A stretch of DNA of 64,000 bases. It comes from Lichenicoccus sp963693035. GTDB lineage: Bacteria; Pseudomonadota; Alphaproteobacteria; Acetobacterales; Acetobacteraceae. Location: NCBI GenBank assembly GCA_963693035.2, contig CAXMMQ010000004.1:186001-250000 (forward strand). The letters run 5' to 3'. The translations under genes were made by a program, and so were the position numbers. The notes under the pieces were generated by a model. The model searched no databases. It was not told the origin of the DNA and saw only the letters and a list, made by a program, of their open reading frames with translations. Below are positions 27,295 to 35,847 of the stretch, in pieces (position 1 is the stretch's first letter; each line of letters opens with the position of its first letter).

Positions 27295-28428
27295 CTATCC
27301 GAGGCACGCCCGGGCCCGGAACTGCTCGTTGCGGGCGACCAGCGCATAGACCAGCGCTCCGGTGCGCCAGTCCTGGTTGAACGGGATCATCCGGCGGAAG
27401 GCGATGACGCTCCCGGCGTCGGAGGTGCCCTGGGTCCAGTCGATCGCCTCGCGCGGCAGGATCGGCACCAGGCTGACGATCTCGATGAGGGCGGCGCGCC
27501 GCATCGCCTGGTCGGTCGCATGGTTCCAGATCATGCAGATCTGCTCCCAGCCATCGAGCATCCAGTCCGGGCGGGCCACGAGATTGACGATGCCCGCGCG
27601 ATCGGCGGCCCAAGCCCGGAGCAGCCCCACCATGTCCTCGGTCAGGGCTTGGGCGCGCCGCAGGGTGATCGCGGCCAGCGACAGCGTCAGGTCGGCGACC
27701 GTGCAGATCATCCGAACATAGGCGGCCTGGTCTTCCTCGGCCTGATCCGTGCCCCACGCCGCGACGTCTTCGCGCACCCGCGCCAGCATGGCGAGCAGGC
27801 TCGGGATACGCTCCGTAGTGCCGCCCCCACTGCCGCTCACGAGGCTCCTCACGGGGCCCACGCCAATATCGACCATGATGCTGGCCAGCGCTTCGAGCGC
27901 GTCCGCGGTCCAGGCCGGCGTCTGGCCCAGACGCGGCGAGATCCAGTCCACCGTCATGCGCGCGCGGGTCGCCGGATCGCCGCCCTCGGCGCAGAGCGAG
28001 ACATCGGCGACCTGGGCCACCAGCGCCACCAGCAGCTTGTAGTTCATGACCATCCGCACGTTGCGCTCCGCATCGTCTGCGCCCTGTGCCGCCGCCATCG
28101 CCTGCTCGCCGGCCAGTCCCTCAGCCGCGACCTGCCTGGCGATCCGCCGGATCGCGACCGGTGTCACATTCTCGCTTCCGGCGATCCGCTCGTTGAAGAC
28201 ATGATCATGGAGCGTCGGACGACAGATCGAGGCGATGCCGCTCCACGGCATGATGTAGGCGCCGCGGCCGCCGGACGGATTCGGAATGATCAGCTCGAGG
28301 CTCTGCCGTCCCGCCGGACGCGCGCGGGTGCCACCCAGCAGCGGCGTAGTGAACGGCACCGCAACCCCGCGATCGAGGAAAGTCGCAGGATGGTAAGGCT
28401 TGATGATTGGCAACGCGTGCTGCGACAT
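27295..28428 (-). CDS. Conserved-looking protein of unknown function (pair member 2)
   Basis: A 377-residue soluble, helix-rich protein. The N-terminus is a beta-like region (LPIIKPYHPATFLDRGVAVPF, LELIIPNPSGGRGAYIMPW); the rest is Ala-rich helix. No catalytic motif is recognised. The ATG at 28428 (MSQHALPIIKPY) is favoured over a longer in-frame extension that would run into ctrA. Together with the following gene (gap of 2 bases) it forms a two-gene unit beginning 62 bases after ctrA. Confidence 0.7.
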   Translation of the reverse strand: MSQHALPIIKPYHPATFLDRGVAVPFTTPLLGGTRARPAGRQSLELIIPNPSGGRGAYIMPWSGIASICRPTLHDHVFNERIAGSENVTPVAIRRIARQVAAEGLAGEQAMAAAQGADDAERNVRMVMNYKLLVALVAQVADVSLCAEGGDPATRARMTVDWISPRLGQTPAWTADALEALASIMVDIGVGPVRSLVSGSGGGTTERIPSLLAMLARVREDVAAWGTDQAEEDQAAYVRMICTVADLTLSLAAITLRRAQALTEDMVGLLRAWAADRAGIVNLVARPDWMLDGWEQICMIWNHATDQAMRRAALIEIVSLVPILPREAIDWTQGTSDAGSVIAFRRMIPFNQDWRTGALVYALVARNEQFRARACLG

Positions 28429-28490
28429 GTTCGTAACCTGGATCGCGCTGCAGGCCGAAGGGAGAATGCTGCCGTGCGGCAGCGCATGCC

Positions 28491-29276
28491 TCACACCGCG
28501 AGGGCCGGTTCACCGATGTCGCAGAGTGCCGCGAAGGCAACGTTGGCGCCCGCGCGCTCCGGCCTCGCCGGACGGTCCGGCTTCGCGGCCGCCGGCTTGG
28601 TCAGGGTCTCGTCTCGCAGCGTGTAGCCGCGACCCCATGCGGTGCCGATCAGGTTGCCGGCGCCTGCGAGCTGGAGCTTCTTGCGGAGCTTGCAGACGAA
28701 GACGTCGATGATCTTCATTTCCGGCTCGTCGAGGCCGCCATAGAGGTGGTTGAGGAAGGCGTCCTTGGTGAGCACCATGCCCTTGCGCAGCACGAGCAGC
28801 TCGAGGATGGCGTATTCCTTGCCGGTGAGGTGGACCGGGGTGCCGTTCACCGAGACGTCGCGGCTGTCGAGGTTGAGCTGCAGGCTGCCCACGCGCAGGG
28901 TCGGCTCGCTGTAGCCCTTGCTGCGGCGCAGGATCGCCTGCATGCGGGCGACGAGTTCGGACTGGTCGAACGGCTTGGTGATGAAGTCGTCGGCGCCGAC
29001 CGCGAATGCCCGCACCTTGGCCTGCGGGCGGCACAGCGCCGAGAGCACGATCACCGGGGTGGTGAGGCGGGCGGCCCGCATGCGGCGCACCACCTCGTAG
29101 CCGTCGGCGTCCTGCAGCATCAGGTCGAGCAGGATCAGGTCGTAGTCATAGCGCCGGACCATGTCGAGCGCCTCATGGCCCAGGTCCGTATGATCGACCG
29201 TGAAGCCCGCGCCCTTGAGGACCGACGAGATCCCACGGGCAGAAGTCACGTCGTCCTCAACCAGAAGCACACGCAT
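28491..29276 (-). CDS. ctrA: CtrA-family cell-cycle response regulator
   Basis: An OmpR-type two-component regulator that controls cell cycle, motility and division genes in alphaproteobacteria. The receiver domain begins MRVLLVEDDVTSARGISSVL, with the phospho-acceptor Asp51 (YDYDLILLDLML) and Lys101 (GADDFITKPFD). The winged-helix domain keeps the highly conserved CtrA block VHLTGKEYAILELLVLRKG, FLNHLYGGLDEPEMKIIDVF and CKLRKKL. An Ala/Pro-rich tail of ~35 residues follows and is unusual. No TTAA-N7-TTAA CtrA box is visible in the 370-base upstream gap. Confidence 0.92.
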   Translation of the reverse strand: MRVLLVEDDVTSARGISSVLKGAGFTVDHTDLGHEALDMVRRYDYDLILLDLMLQDADGYEVVRRMRAARLTTPVIVLSALCRPQAKVRAFAVGADDFITKPFDQSELVARMQAILRRSKGYSEPTLRVGSLQLNLDSRDVSVNGTPVHLTGKEYAILELLVLRKGMVLTKDAFLNHLYGGLDEPEMKIIDVFVCKLRKKLQLAGAGNLIGTAWGRGYTLRDETLTKPAAAKPDRPARPERAGANVAFAALCDIGEPALAV

Positions 29277-29646
29277 TGTCACCACCACCTGAAACACGAC
29301 CCAACCGGATCATGAACTCACGTTCTCGTGAAAACAAGTCAAAGCTGGCAGTGACGATGTAGTCGAATAAGTAAACAGCAAATAACTACGGTAGCAGAGC
29401 GATTATTGTCAGTCCCTTTGAGACAAGATTGCCGTAATGTGGAACGACAACGAAAGTCCCGTAGCAACCTGAGTTTTGGCGCGTCCGCTCTTTATTTGGA
29501 GGGGACAGTATTCGTGGCTACGGGCGTAAAGCTGAACCGGTCGTGTTCCTACGAGTTACGCCGGTTTGCGCGACCGACCGGCTCGGTTTTGGCCGCCGCA
29601 CTGCCCCGGTGCGTTACAACAACGACTTCAGAGCCCTCGCAAGAGT
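29277..29646. other. Intergenic region upstream of ctrA
   Basis: Noticeably AT-richer than its surroundings (for example AATAAGTAAACAGCAAATAA near 29366). It should hold the ctrA promoter, but no consensus -35/-10 pair or CtrA box is clear. A short dyad TCACGTTCTCGTGA lies at about 29322-29335. A plus-strand frame at 29406-29999 shows no protein-like composition and overlaps the aldolase gene. Confidence 0.4.
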
Positions 29647-30552
29647 TCAGAGTTTTATTGTCGATGCCTGGTAGATCTCGTCGATCGCGGCACCCAGCGC
29701 CGCATCGAACTCCGCCTCGCTCATCGACTGCCGCAGATCGTCGATCAGGGCCCGCGAGAAGCTCGCGATCATGCCGTGGTTGGCAGCGAGGCGCCGGCAG
29801 GCATCCGGGCGCTTGTAGCCGCCGGAGAGGGCGACCACCCGGACCACCCGGTCATGCCCGATCAGCGGCGCGTAGCTGTCGTGAACGTCGGGGATGGTCA
29901 GCTTCAGCATTACCTTCTCGCCCTCCGGCAGGGCGTCGAGACCTTTCAGCAGCTCGGCCAGCAGGATCGCCTCGGCGCCGCCCTTGTCGGGGCTCTTGAT
30001 GGAGACCTCCGGTTCGAGGATCGGCATCAGCCCGTGCCGGGAGATCTGGGCGCCGATCTCGAATTGCTGGCGGGCGATGGCGGCGATGCCGTCCTTCGAG
30101 GCCAGGTTGATGACCGAGCGCATCTTGGTGCCATACACCCCAAGCTTCACCGCGCGCTCGAGCAGCCCGTCGAGGCCCGGGATCGGCTTCATCAGGCTGA
30201 CGCCGTCGCGCTCGGCTTCGAGACCCTTGTCGACCTTCAGGTATGGCACGACCCCACGCTCCTCCCAGAGATAGGACGGCACCGGACGGCCCTTCGCCTC
30301 GCCATCCATGGTCGCCTCGAACAGGATGGCGCCGATCACCTTCTCTCCGGTAAAGGCCGGCGAGGTGATGATCCGCACACGCATCTCGTGCATCTTCTTG
30401 AACATCTCGGCGTCGCCGCTATAGGCGCTGTCCGGAATGCCGTAGGCCCGCAACGCCCCCGGGGTCGAGCCGCCGCTCTGGTCGAGCGCCGCGATAAAAC
30501 CCGCTTTCCCGTGGGCCTGCGATGCCATCCTGCCATCGACCATGGTCGTCAT
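29647..30552 (-). CDS. Fructose-bisphosphate aldolase, class I
   Basis: Cleaves fructose 1,6-bisphosphate to dihydroxyacetone phosphate and glyceraldehyde 3-phosphate through a lysine Schiff base. The 301-residue protein matches the short bacterial class I type: AGFIAALDQSGGSTPGALRAYGI-like N-terminus, SYLWEERGVVPYLKVDKGL, LMPILEPEVSIKSPDK and the KVMLKLTIPD segment with the candidate Schiff-base Lys. Two ATGs (30552 and 30543) are possible. It lies downstream of the DUF4174 gene on the same strand. Confidence 0.9.
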   Translation of the reverse strand: MTTMVDGRMASQAHGKAGFIAALDQSGGSTPGALRAYGIPDSAYSGDAEMFKKMHEMRVRIITSPAFTGEKVIGAILFEATMDGEAKGRPVPSYLWEERGVVPYLKVDKGLEAERDGVSLMKPIPGLDGLLERAVKLGVYGTKMRSVINLASKDGIAAIARQQFEIGAQISRHGLMPILEPEVSIKSPDKGGAEAILLAELLKGLDALPEGEKVMLKLTIPDVHDSYAPLIGHDRVVRVVALSGGYKRPDACRRLAANHGMIASFSRALIDDLRQSMSEAEFDAALGAAIDEIYQASTIKL

Positions 30553-30681
30553 CCTCGCTTGCGGCTGTCCTGTTGCGGGAGATCCTGGCTGGGCCGGCTG
30601 CCTCCCGTTTGCGACAGTTTTCGCATGCCGCTTCGGGGTCGTGCAATCCTCCGGCCCGACGCCTGCAGCGGCTGCGTGGTG

Positions 30682-31138
30682 CTAGCGGCGCCCCATTTCC
30701 GCCTGACGCCCCCCTCTCTGCCTGACGCCCCCTCTCTGCCTGACGCATGGGCATTGCATCGATCAGGGCGTAAAGCCGGGCTGCGGAGACGACGCTCCCG
30801 CTTCGCAGCTTGACGCCGCCATCCTTGCCGATCAGCAGGACCCTGAACGCGTCCGCGGCAACCGCATAGCGATCGCGCAGAAGGTTGCTGTCGGGGCCGG
30901 CCACCGCTGCCAGGACCAGGTCGCGCTCGGCAGTTCCCAGCGTATCCGCCGCCAGGGCTCGTCGCTGTTCGTCGAGGCGATGGTCCTGCCGGGTCGGCGC
31001 GAACACCAGCAGGACCCGCGCCGATCCGATCGGAAGCCTGGCGCCTCCGGTCTCGGCGGCCGATGCAAGGTCAACCGGGGCATGCAAAAGCGACATCAGC
31101 AGCAGTCCGAAGAGCCAGAGGGGGGTCGCAGGTCGCAT
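30682..31138 (-). CDS. DUF4174 exported protein with repeat-induced 3' frameshift
   Basis: A small exported protein of the DUF4174 family (thioredoxin-like, function unknown). It has a signal peptide (LWLFGLLLMSLLHAPVDLASA) and the domain ARVLLVFAPTRQD through FRVLLIGKDGGVKLRSGSVV. The natural C-terminus appears to be LIDAMPMRQAEMGRR with the TAG at 30682-30684. Two extra tandem copies of an 18/19-base unit (30701-30737) have been inserted, one with six C and one with five. The extra base pushes the frame off, so as written translation runs on to 30419 inside the aldolase gene. The start is the ATG at 31138. Confidence 0.65.
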
Positions 31139-31162
31139 CACTGATCGTGTCAGGTGCAGCAC

Positions 31163-32251
31163 TCACTCGGCCTGCGGAACATGGCTGGCATAGCGGGCCC
31201 AGTGCGCCAGGATCTCGTGCACCACGGGAGCCCCGGCGCGATAGTTGGACTCGTACGCCTCGTCCTGACCGGGCCCTTCGTCGCCGACGCTCGCCACCGG
31301 CGACTGCCCCGGCAGCGGCTCGGTGAAGTTGCTGGCCGTGCGGAGCACCATCACCCGGTTCAGGTCCACCAGCCCCTGCCTCGCCAGCACGTACATGGTG
31401 TCCATGTAGGTCTGGCTCTCCATGTTGCTCATGGCAAAGCGGCCGCGGCCGTGCGTCCAGAGGGAGGCCCAGCCTTCCGCCCAACGGGTCCGCATCACCC
31501 CGTGCCAGTAGCGAACGCTGCCGAGCGTGTCTCCGAGGATGACGATCGGGGGCTGCTGCGCCGCCGGAAAGCCGGTCCATCCGGCGCGCTCGGCGGCGAG
31601 CGCGGGGGTGTCCGGCAGGGCGACGCGCTTCGTCAGGTCGTACGCCCAGCGGGTCAGGCCGGGATTGAGCGCGTAAACCATGCTCAGCACGTCCGGCGTA
31701 CTGGCTGAGCCGAAATGCTTCGGATCGCTCGGGAGGCGGTCGGGCCGGTCGCTGCCGATCGCGAACAGCCCGGACGACCAGCCTCGTGGGATCTCGCGAT
31801 CATCAAGTTCGCGCAACTCGTCGCCGTTGATGACGAATGACGCCCACGCCGCCGTGCCGACGGTGCCGACCTTCGGATCGACGCCCGAGATCCCGGTGAA
31901 CAGCCAGTAGGTATGGCGGAAGTCGTACCGCGGATCCAGCACGAAGGCGGTGAGCGCCTCGCCATCGGCGTTCACCATGTGGCCGGCATTGCCGGGCACG
32001 ATGCCGTAGAGACCCTGCTTGTTGCGCCGGACCGGATGCAGCGCGCCGCGGACCGGGATGGCCTCGTCGAGATGCTCGCGCTTCACCCAGAGATGGAACT
32101 CTCCCGGCCCCTCGTCCGAATCGTCGCCGGTGTTGAAGGACGCGACCACCACCATCCTGACCGGGATCGGCACCGCCTGCGCGGGTCGACAAAACATGCC
32201 CACGAGCAGAAGACCGGTGAGAAGCAGGCTTGGTCTGGGTCCAAACATCAT
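31163..32251 (-). CDS. Purine nucleoside permease (NUP) family protein
   Basis: A 362-residue exported protein with a clear signal peptide (LLLTGLLLVGMFCRPAQA). The rest matches the NUP family (RMVVVASFNTGDDSDEGPGEFHLW, YGIVPGNAGHMVNADGEALT, RFAMSNMESQTYMDTM). In fungi the family was named for nucleoside uptake; bacterial members are periplasmic and related to nucleoside phosphorylases, so a nucleoside-cleaving or binding role is equally possible. It precedes the DUF4174 gene by 24 bases on the same strand. Confidence 0.85.
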   Translation of the reverse strand: MMFGPRPSLLLTGLLLVGMFCRPAQAVPIPVRMVVVASFNTGDDSDEGPGEFHLWVKREHLDEAIPVRGALHPVRRNKQGLYGIVPGNAGHMVNADGEALTAFVLDPRYDFRHTYWLFTGISGVDPKVGTVGTAAWASFVINGDELRELDDREIPRGWSSGLFAIGSDRPDRLPSDPKHFGSASTPDVLSMVYALNPGLTRWAYDLTKRVALPDTPALAAERAGWTGFPAAQQPPIVILGDTLGSVRYWHGVMRTRWAEGWASLWTHGRGRFAMSNMESQTYMDTMYVLARQGLVDLNRVMVLRTASNFTEPLPGQSPVASVGDEGPGQDEAYESNYRAGAPVVHEILAHWARYASHVPQAE

Positions 32252-32268
32252 GCGCCCGCGGTGGCTCC

Positions 32269-32374
32269 TAGAGCATCATCCGATCGATCTTTGCTTCTCG
32301 ATCGGATAAAGATGCTCGCCGAAACATCAAACCAGAGCTTTCTTCTGACCCGCTCCGATTGGAAAAAGCTCTAG
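32269..32374. repeat. Double palindromic intergenic repeat
   Basis: Two hairpins sit between the NUP and cytochrome b561 genes. The first is GAGCATC...ATCCGATCGA paired with TCGATCGGAT...GATGCTC (32271-32317). The second is AGAGCTTT (32334-32341) paired with AAAGCTCT (32365-32372). The AGAGCATNATCCGAT beginning resembles the intergenic mosaic repeats common in alphaproteobacteria. It may also stop transcription from the catalase/cytochrome unit, whose stop codon lies inside the second arm. Confidence 0.55.
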
Positions 32375-32976
32375 TCGGGAGGGCGGCCGCCTGCCATGGC
32401 CTCGAAGACACCGTCCCGGCGGATCAGCCCGTGCAACAACGCGGCCGAGACGTGCGCCAGGATGAGTGCGAACAGCAGGTATGCGATGACCCGATGCGCA
32501 TCCCACAGCACCGCATGCAGCGCGTCGCTCTGCGACAGGATCGGCGGCAGGTGGAAGCCTCCCCACATGACCAGCGGCAGCCCCGCCGCCGACACCATCG
32601 CCCACCCGATCAGCGGCATCGCAATCATCGAGGCATACAGCGCCCAGTGCGACAGCGTGGCTCCGAGGCGCACCGGCACGGGCAGGTCGCGCGGCAGTGG
32701 CGGCGTTCCCTGTCTGGCGCGCAGCGCAAGCCGCACCAGTGCCAGCAGCAGGATCGCGATGCCGAGCGGCCGGTGGATCGAGACCAGCGCGAGATGGACC
32801 GGCCGCGCCGTCGAGACCATGCCGACGCCGATGAACAGCATTGCCAGGAGGCAGGCCGCCATCCCCCAGTGCAACACCCGCTGCGCGGGCGAGAACCTGC
32901 CCCGCACCACCTCGCCGCGCTCGAGGAGACTGGGCGCCCGGCCGTATCTTATCGTGCCACGCGTTGCGTCGCTCAT
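32371..32976 (-). CDS. Cytochrome b561 family membrane protein
   Basis: A 201-residue four-helix inner-membrane di-heme cytochrome. It has the usual helices with heme-ligand His (FSPAQRVLHWGMAACLLAMLFIG; VSIHRPLGIAILLLALVRL; LSHWALYASMIAMPLIGW; DAHRVIAYLLFALILAHV). It would carry electrons from the quinol pool to a periplasmic partner. Its ATG overlaps the stop of the upstream catalase-like gene by 4 bases (ATGA), implying translational coupling and a shared role. Confidence 0.9.
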   Translation of the reverse strand: MSDATRGTIRYGRAPSLLERGEVVRGRFSPAQRVLHWGMAACLLAMLFIGVGMVSTARPVHLALVSIHRPLGIAILLLALVRLALRARQGTPPLPRDLPVPVRLGATLSHWALYASMIAMPLIGWAMVSAAGLPLVMWGGFHLPPILSQSDALHAVLWDAHRVIAYLLFALILAHVSAALLHGLIRRDGVFEAMAGGRPPD

Positions 32977-33995
32977 TGCTCGTCCCTCGCCGTGTCATGC
33001 CTGCCCGCCGCTTCCTGCGCCGTGCGTCGGTTGTATGAGACGGCGTAAACCGCCGAACGCGCCGCCGGGAACGGATCGTCGCCGGTGGCCAGTCCCGACG
33101 GCAGCACCGTCGGATCGAAGTTCACGTCCCGGCACGGACCCTTCGCATTGTCAGTGCTCGCGGTCAGCGTGATCGTTCCCGCAGTCACCTTGGGGCGGTC
33201 GCCTGGCCAGGCCTGACTCGGATCCGAGGTGGGATCGCCGGATGCTGCCTGCGACAGCACGAGCGTCCAGCGCAGTGGTCCCGATGCAAGCCGCGCCCGC
33301 AACTCCCGGTCGAGGAAGTCGGATCCCTTCGCCGACAGCGCCTCCGGCGGGATGTGCCGCACGGTCGCGCCCGGCAGCAGCGACCAGCGCACGAAATGCT
33401 GCTCGCCCGCCGCATTGGTCGCAACGAAGGCGTCGAGCCCGTTGAACTGCTCCTCCGCAAAGGAGCCGGTCCAGGGCGCGGTCTTGGCCCAGCCACCGAA
33501 CGCCTTGAGCTCCGGATGCGCGGCCGCGACCTTGGCGATCGCGTCCGGATCCTTGCTGCCCGATGCCTGCAGCAACTGGAGAAAGGCGCTCGGCGTCCCG
33601 ACCGGGAAGAACGGCACGTCGATGGTCGCACTCCGCCACTCCGCGCCGCCTGTTGCCACGATGTCGAACCCGAACCCGCGAACCCGCGTCGTCGCATCGG
33701 GCGCGGCGGGGTCCGGGCTGCCGAGGCTGAACCGTCCGACCAGCGGATAGGTGCCGGCCTGGAAGATGGCCGCGTGGGACAGCGCCGCCGCCGCGCCGCC
33801 GGCCTCGAAGGTTCCGGTGACGCAGACGCCCTTGGCGTGGTTGCGCCGGTCGCCATAGCCGAAACCGCCGGGTGGCCGGAGCGCCGCGATGAACCGCTCC
33901 GGCGACAGCCGCTCGGGCGACAGCCAGCCGCCCACCCAGGCGAACGCCGCGACCGAAACCACGACCACGCCCGCGATGACGGCCCCGCCGCGCAT
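32973..33995 (-). CDS. Catalase-related peroxidase (SrpA-like)
   Basis: A heme peroxidase of the small catalase-like (SrpA) family, 340 residues, anchored or exported by an N-terminal hydrophobic segment (AVIAGVVVVSVAAFAWVGGW). The catalytic His is in the segment DRRNHAKGVCVTGTFEAGG. Other family blocks are YPLVGRFSLGSPDP, RVRGFGFDIV and EEQFNGLDAFVATNAAGE. These enzymes destroy peroxides outside the cytoplasm with electrons from a partner. The overlapping cytochrome b561 gene is the obvious donor. The start at 33995 is chosen because AGGGAG lies seven bases before the ATG; an in-frame ATG at 34013 is possible. Confidence 0.88.
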   Translation of the reverse strand: MRGGAVIAGVVVVSVAAFAWVGGWLSPERLSPERFIAALRPPGGFGYGDRRNHAKGVCVTGTFEAGGAAAALSHAAIFQAGTYPLVGRFSLGSPDPAAPDATTRVRGFGFDIVATGGAEWRSATIDVPFFPVGTPSAFLQLLQASGSKDPDAIAKVAAAHPELKAFGGWAKTAPWTGSFAEEQFNGLDAFVATNAAGEQHFVRWSLLPGATVRHIPPEALSAKGSDFLDRELRARLASGPLRWTLVLSQAASGDPTSDPSQAWPGDRPKVTAGTITLTASTDNAKGPCRDVNFDPTVLPSGLATGDDPFPAARSAVYAVSYNRRTAQEAAGRHDTARDEQ

Positions 33996-34179
33996 AGCAC
34001 TCCCTGCTGGCATCCGCCTGTTCCCCGCCGATCCGGGACCGAGCGTGCCGAACCTGTGCACGGCCGTAAAGGCTCCGCAGGCGCCCTGGCGGCGGCTTCG
34101 GCGGCGACGCGATCAGAGAGGGATGACGTCGACCCGGCGTCGGGGGGTTCTTCTGGTCGGCGTCATGAGGCGTGGGTTG

Positions 34180-34299
34180 TCAGCGGACGAAAATCCAGAG
34201 GACGCTTGAGGCGAAGCCCACGACGGCAATGACTAAGACGTTGGTGATGATCGCCACCCGATCACGACGAAGCTCAGGCATCTTGGTGTAGCTGGACAT
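34180..34299 (-). CDS. Possible 39-residue single-pass membrane protein
   Basis: A short frame (MSSYTKMPELRRDRVAIITN followed by VLVIAVVGFASSVLWIFVR) with one convincing transmembrane segment after a basic patch. There is only a weak GAGAA before the ATG. It has the makeup of a real small membrane protein, but nothing else supports it. Confidence 0.35.
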   Translation of the reverse strand: MSSYTKMPELRRDRVAIITNVLVIAVVGFASSVLWIFVR

Positions 34300-34456
34300 T
34301 TTAGGTTTCTCATATTGCTCAACGGGTAATGCCGTTGAGGGGACCGGAGACTTAGAGACCACCCGAGCCTGGGACCACAGACAAACTTGCATACCTAATG
34401 TGCAGGCTAGACGTTAGGATGCCTATAAAATAGGCATTGTCGTTCAGTGCGCCGGT

Positions 34457-34669
34457 TTGGGCATGCGCGTTCGCAGGACCGTGCGCACCCTCCACTATGC
34501 GTCGGCGAGTGAGCTGAGGCAGCACCTCCACGCCTTCCTGCTTGCCTACAACTGCGCCCGTAGACTGAAAACATTCGAGGGCAGCACACCCTACGAATTC
34601 ATCTGCCGCCAGTGGACCAGCGAACCCGAACGCTTCAGGGTAAACATGAAGCACCACAATCCGGACTGA
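34457..34669 (+). pseudogene. C-terminal remnant of an IS481-family transposase
   Basis: About 65 codons resemble the end of the rve integrase-core transposases of IS481: YASASELRQHLHAFLLAYNC, ARRLKTFEGSTPYEFICRQW and TSEPERFRVNMKHHNPD. The catalytic DDE core is gone and no terminal inverted repeats are seen, so it is an inactive relic in the chromosome just left of the integrated element. Confidence 0.75.
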
Positions 34670-34742
34670 ACAGCTAGTCGCCACTGGCGGCCTTGGCCTC
34701 GCTCCGCAAAGCGGAGGCTGCCCCGCTGCGGCGCTTCCCACA

Positions 34743-35042
34743 TTAGTCTGAGGGCCGCCAGGACTCTGCGCACGTCCAGCCGTCTTCAGGATCGCCAGCC
34801 CCGGTCTTGAGAAGACGGCTTTGGGAATCTGGTGCATCAGCGGCGTGAACACTCGTCGGACGTCGGCTAGCCGTGGCCTGAAACCTATGGCTTTCCATGA
34901 TGTGCAGGCTTGAGTTCCACACGATCGCCATCTTCCAGGCAATCGCCTCATCGTCGCTAACGAACATCCATCTGATGTCGCCACGAGGGCCGCTGGAAAC
35001 GCCGTCGAGGGACATCGTCATCGCCAGGATCAGCCTTCGCAT
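34743..35042 (-). pseudogene. Broken RibD C-terminal / dihydrofolate-reductase-like gene
   Basis: The first 50 codons (MRRLILAMTMSLDGVSSGPRG, WMFVSDDEAIAWKMAIVWNS, HIMESHRFQ) match the bacterial DHFR/RibD-C family. The frame then breaks near 34860, and the matching continuation (VFTPLMHQIPKAVFSRPGLA) is in another frame. The last ~70 residues of the family are missing. It lies between the IS481 relic and the left attachment site. Confidence 0.75.
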
Positions 35043-35178
35043 CGGCTTCTCCTCTGATGTGGTCCCGGTTGGTTTGACGGTGTCGCGGCAGGGACACTTG
35101 ACAAGGTCTGGCCGGGTTTCAAGGGCAAGATGGCGGGCACGTTTTAGTCGAACGCTTCGACGGCACGCGGTGGAACGC

Positions 35179-35195
35179 TGGTGCCGGGTGAGGGA
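35179..35195 (-). other. attL: orphan 3' end of tRNA-Thr with CCA
   Basis: On the minus strand these 17 bases read TCCCTCACCCGGCACCA, identical to the last 14 bases of the tRNA-Thr gene at 54206-54278 plus a CCA tail. The rest of a tRNA is absent. It is what remains of the original chromosomal tRNA 3' end after an element inserted into the gene, and marks the left border of the island. Confidence 0.8.
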
Positions 35196-35518
35196 AACGG
35201 AACTAGCACCCAAGAATGACGGTTTTCCGCCACTTCCTGACCCGGCGGATGCGAGATTGTGTGCGCAAGTTGTATGCCCGTGCAAGCTTCGATGATTGGA
35301 ATCGCGGTGCCGGGTCACGCTTGCCGGCATCGCCAAGCGGCAGCAATGATCACGCTGCTTGACCACAACCCGCACGCCGACTAGCGACAAATCCGGCTGC
35401 TGCCGTCGTGTCGGCTTTCGTCAAAAGATGCAGCCGGCATCCAAGAGTCCATGCAGCCGGTCCACGCGTGCCAGACCGTCATGCGCCGTCGCCGCCTTCA
35501 AGCCGATTGTTTGCTGCG
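35196..35518. other. Non-coding left end of the island
   Basis: No credible gene is seen between attL and the first zinc-ribbon gene. Frames that cross it are shadows with biased composition. It probably holds the left-end recombination arm. Confidence 0.4.
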
Positions 35519-35821
35519 TCACCCATAGGCGCCCGGGCCGACCAAGACCATCGCGTCGGCATTGCCCGGCGCATCCGTTGGGAGGGTCTGTAGCAGCACG
35601 CCAGCCGGCAACTGCCCACAGCGCTGGCATCTGAGCATGGCGAGCACCTGCCGCACCGGAGTCGAGCCGTATGCGGGCAGCAGCTTGGCGATCGGCAGGT
35701 CGACCTCGGTGGCGCAGTACCGGCAGGCGCAAACCAATACCCAGGGTTTCCCGGCGTAGTTCGAGAGCGGCGTAGCGAGCACGGTCTGCAACCGCCGGCT
35801 TCGTGTCAGGTTCTGGCCCAT
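35519..35821 (-). CDS. Small zinc-ribbon-like protein
   Basis: A 100-residue protein of unknown function. Two Cys pairs form a likely zinc ribbon: VLVCACRYCATEVDLPI and LRCQRCGQLPAG. Between them is a helical stretch (AKLLPAYGSTPVRQVLAM). It resembles small zinc-ribbon proteins often found in alphaproteobacterial prophages and islands and is related in layout to the genes at 35848 and 39122. It diverges from the next gene with 26 bases between them. Confidence 0.6.
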   Translation of the reverse strand: MGQNLTRSRRLQTVLATPLSNYAGKPWVLVCACRYCATEVDLPIAKLLPAYGSTPVRQVLAMLRCQRCGQLPAGVLLQTLPTDAPGNADAMVLVGPGAYG

Positions 35822-35847
35822 GATGAGAACATATAGGGAACGGCGGC

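Noticed and set aside
29277..29646. CtrA autoregulatory boxes
   Set aside because: No TTAA-N7-TTAA motif could be found in the gap upstream of ctrA.
30701..30737. A minisatellite of its own
   Set aside because: The copies are inside the 3' end of a coding sequence and explain the lost stop codon, so they are described with that gene.
34457..34669. A working IS481 transposase
   Set aside because: Only the C-terminal ~65 codons remain, without the catalytic core or terminal repeats.
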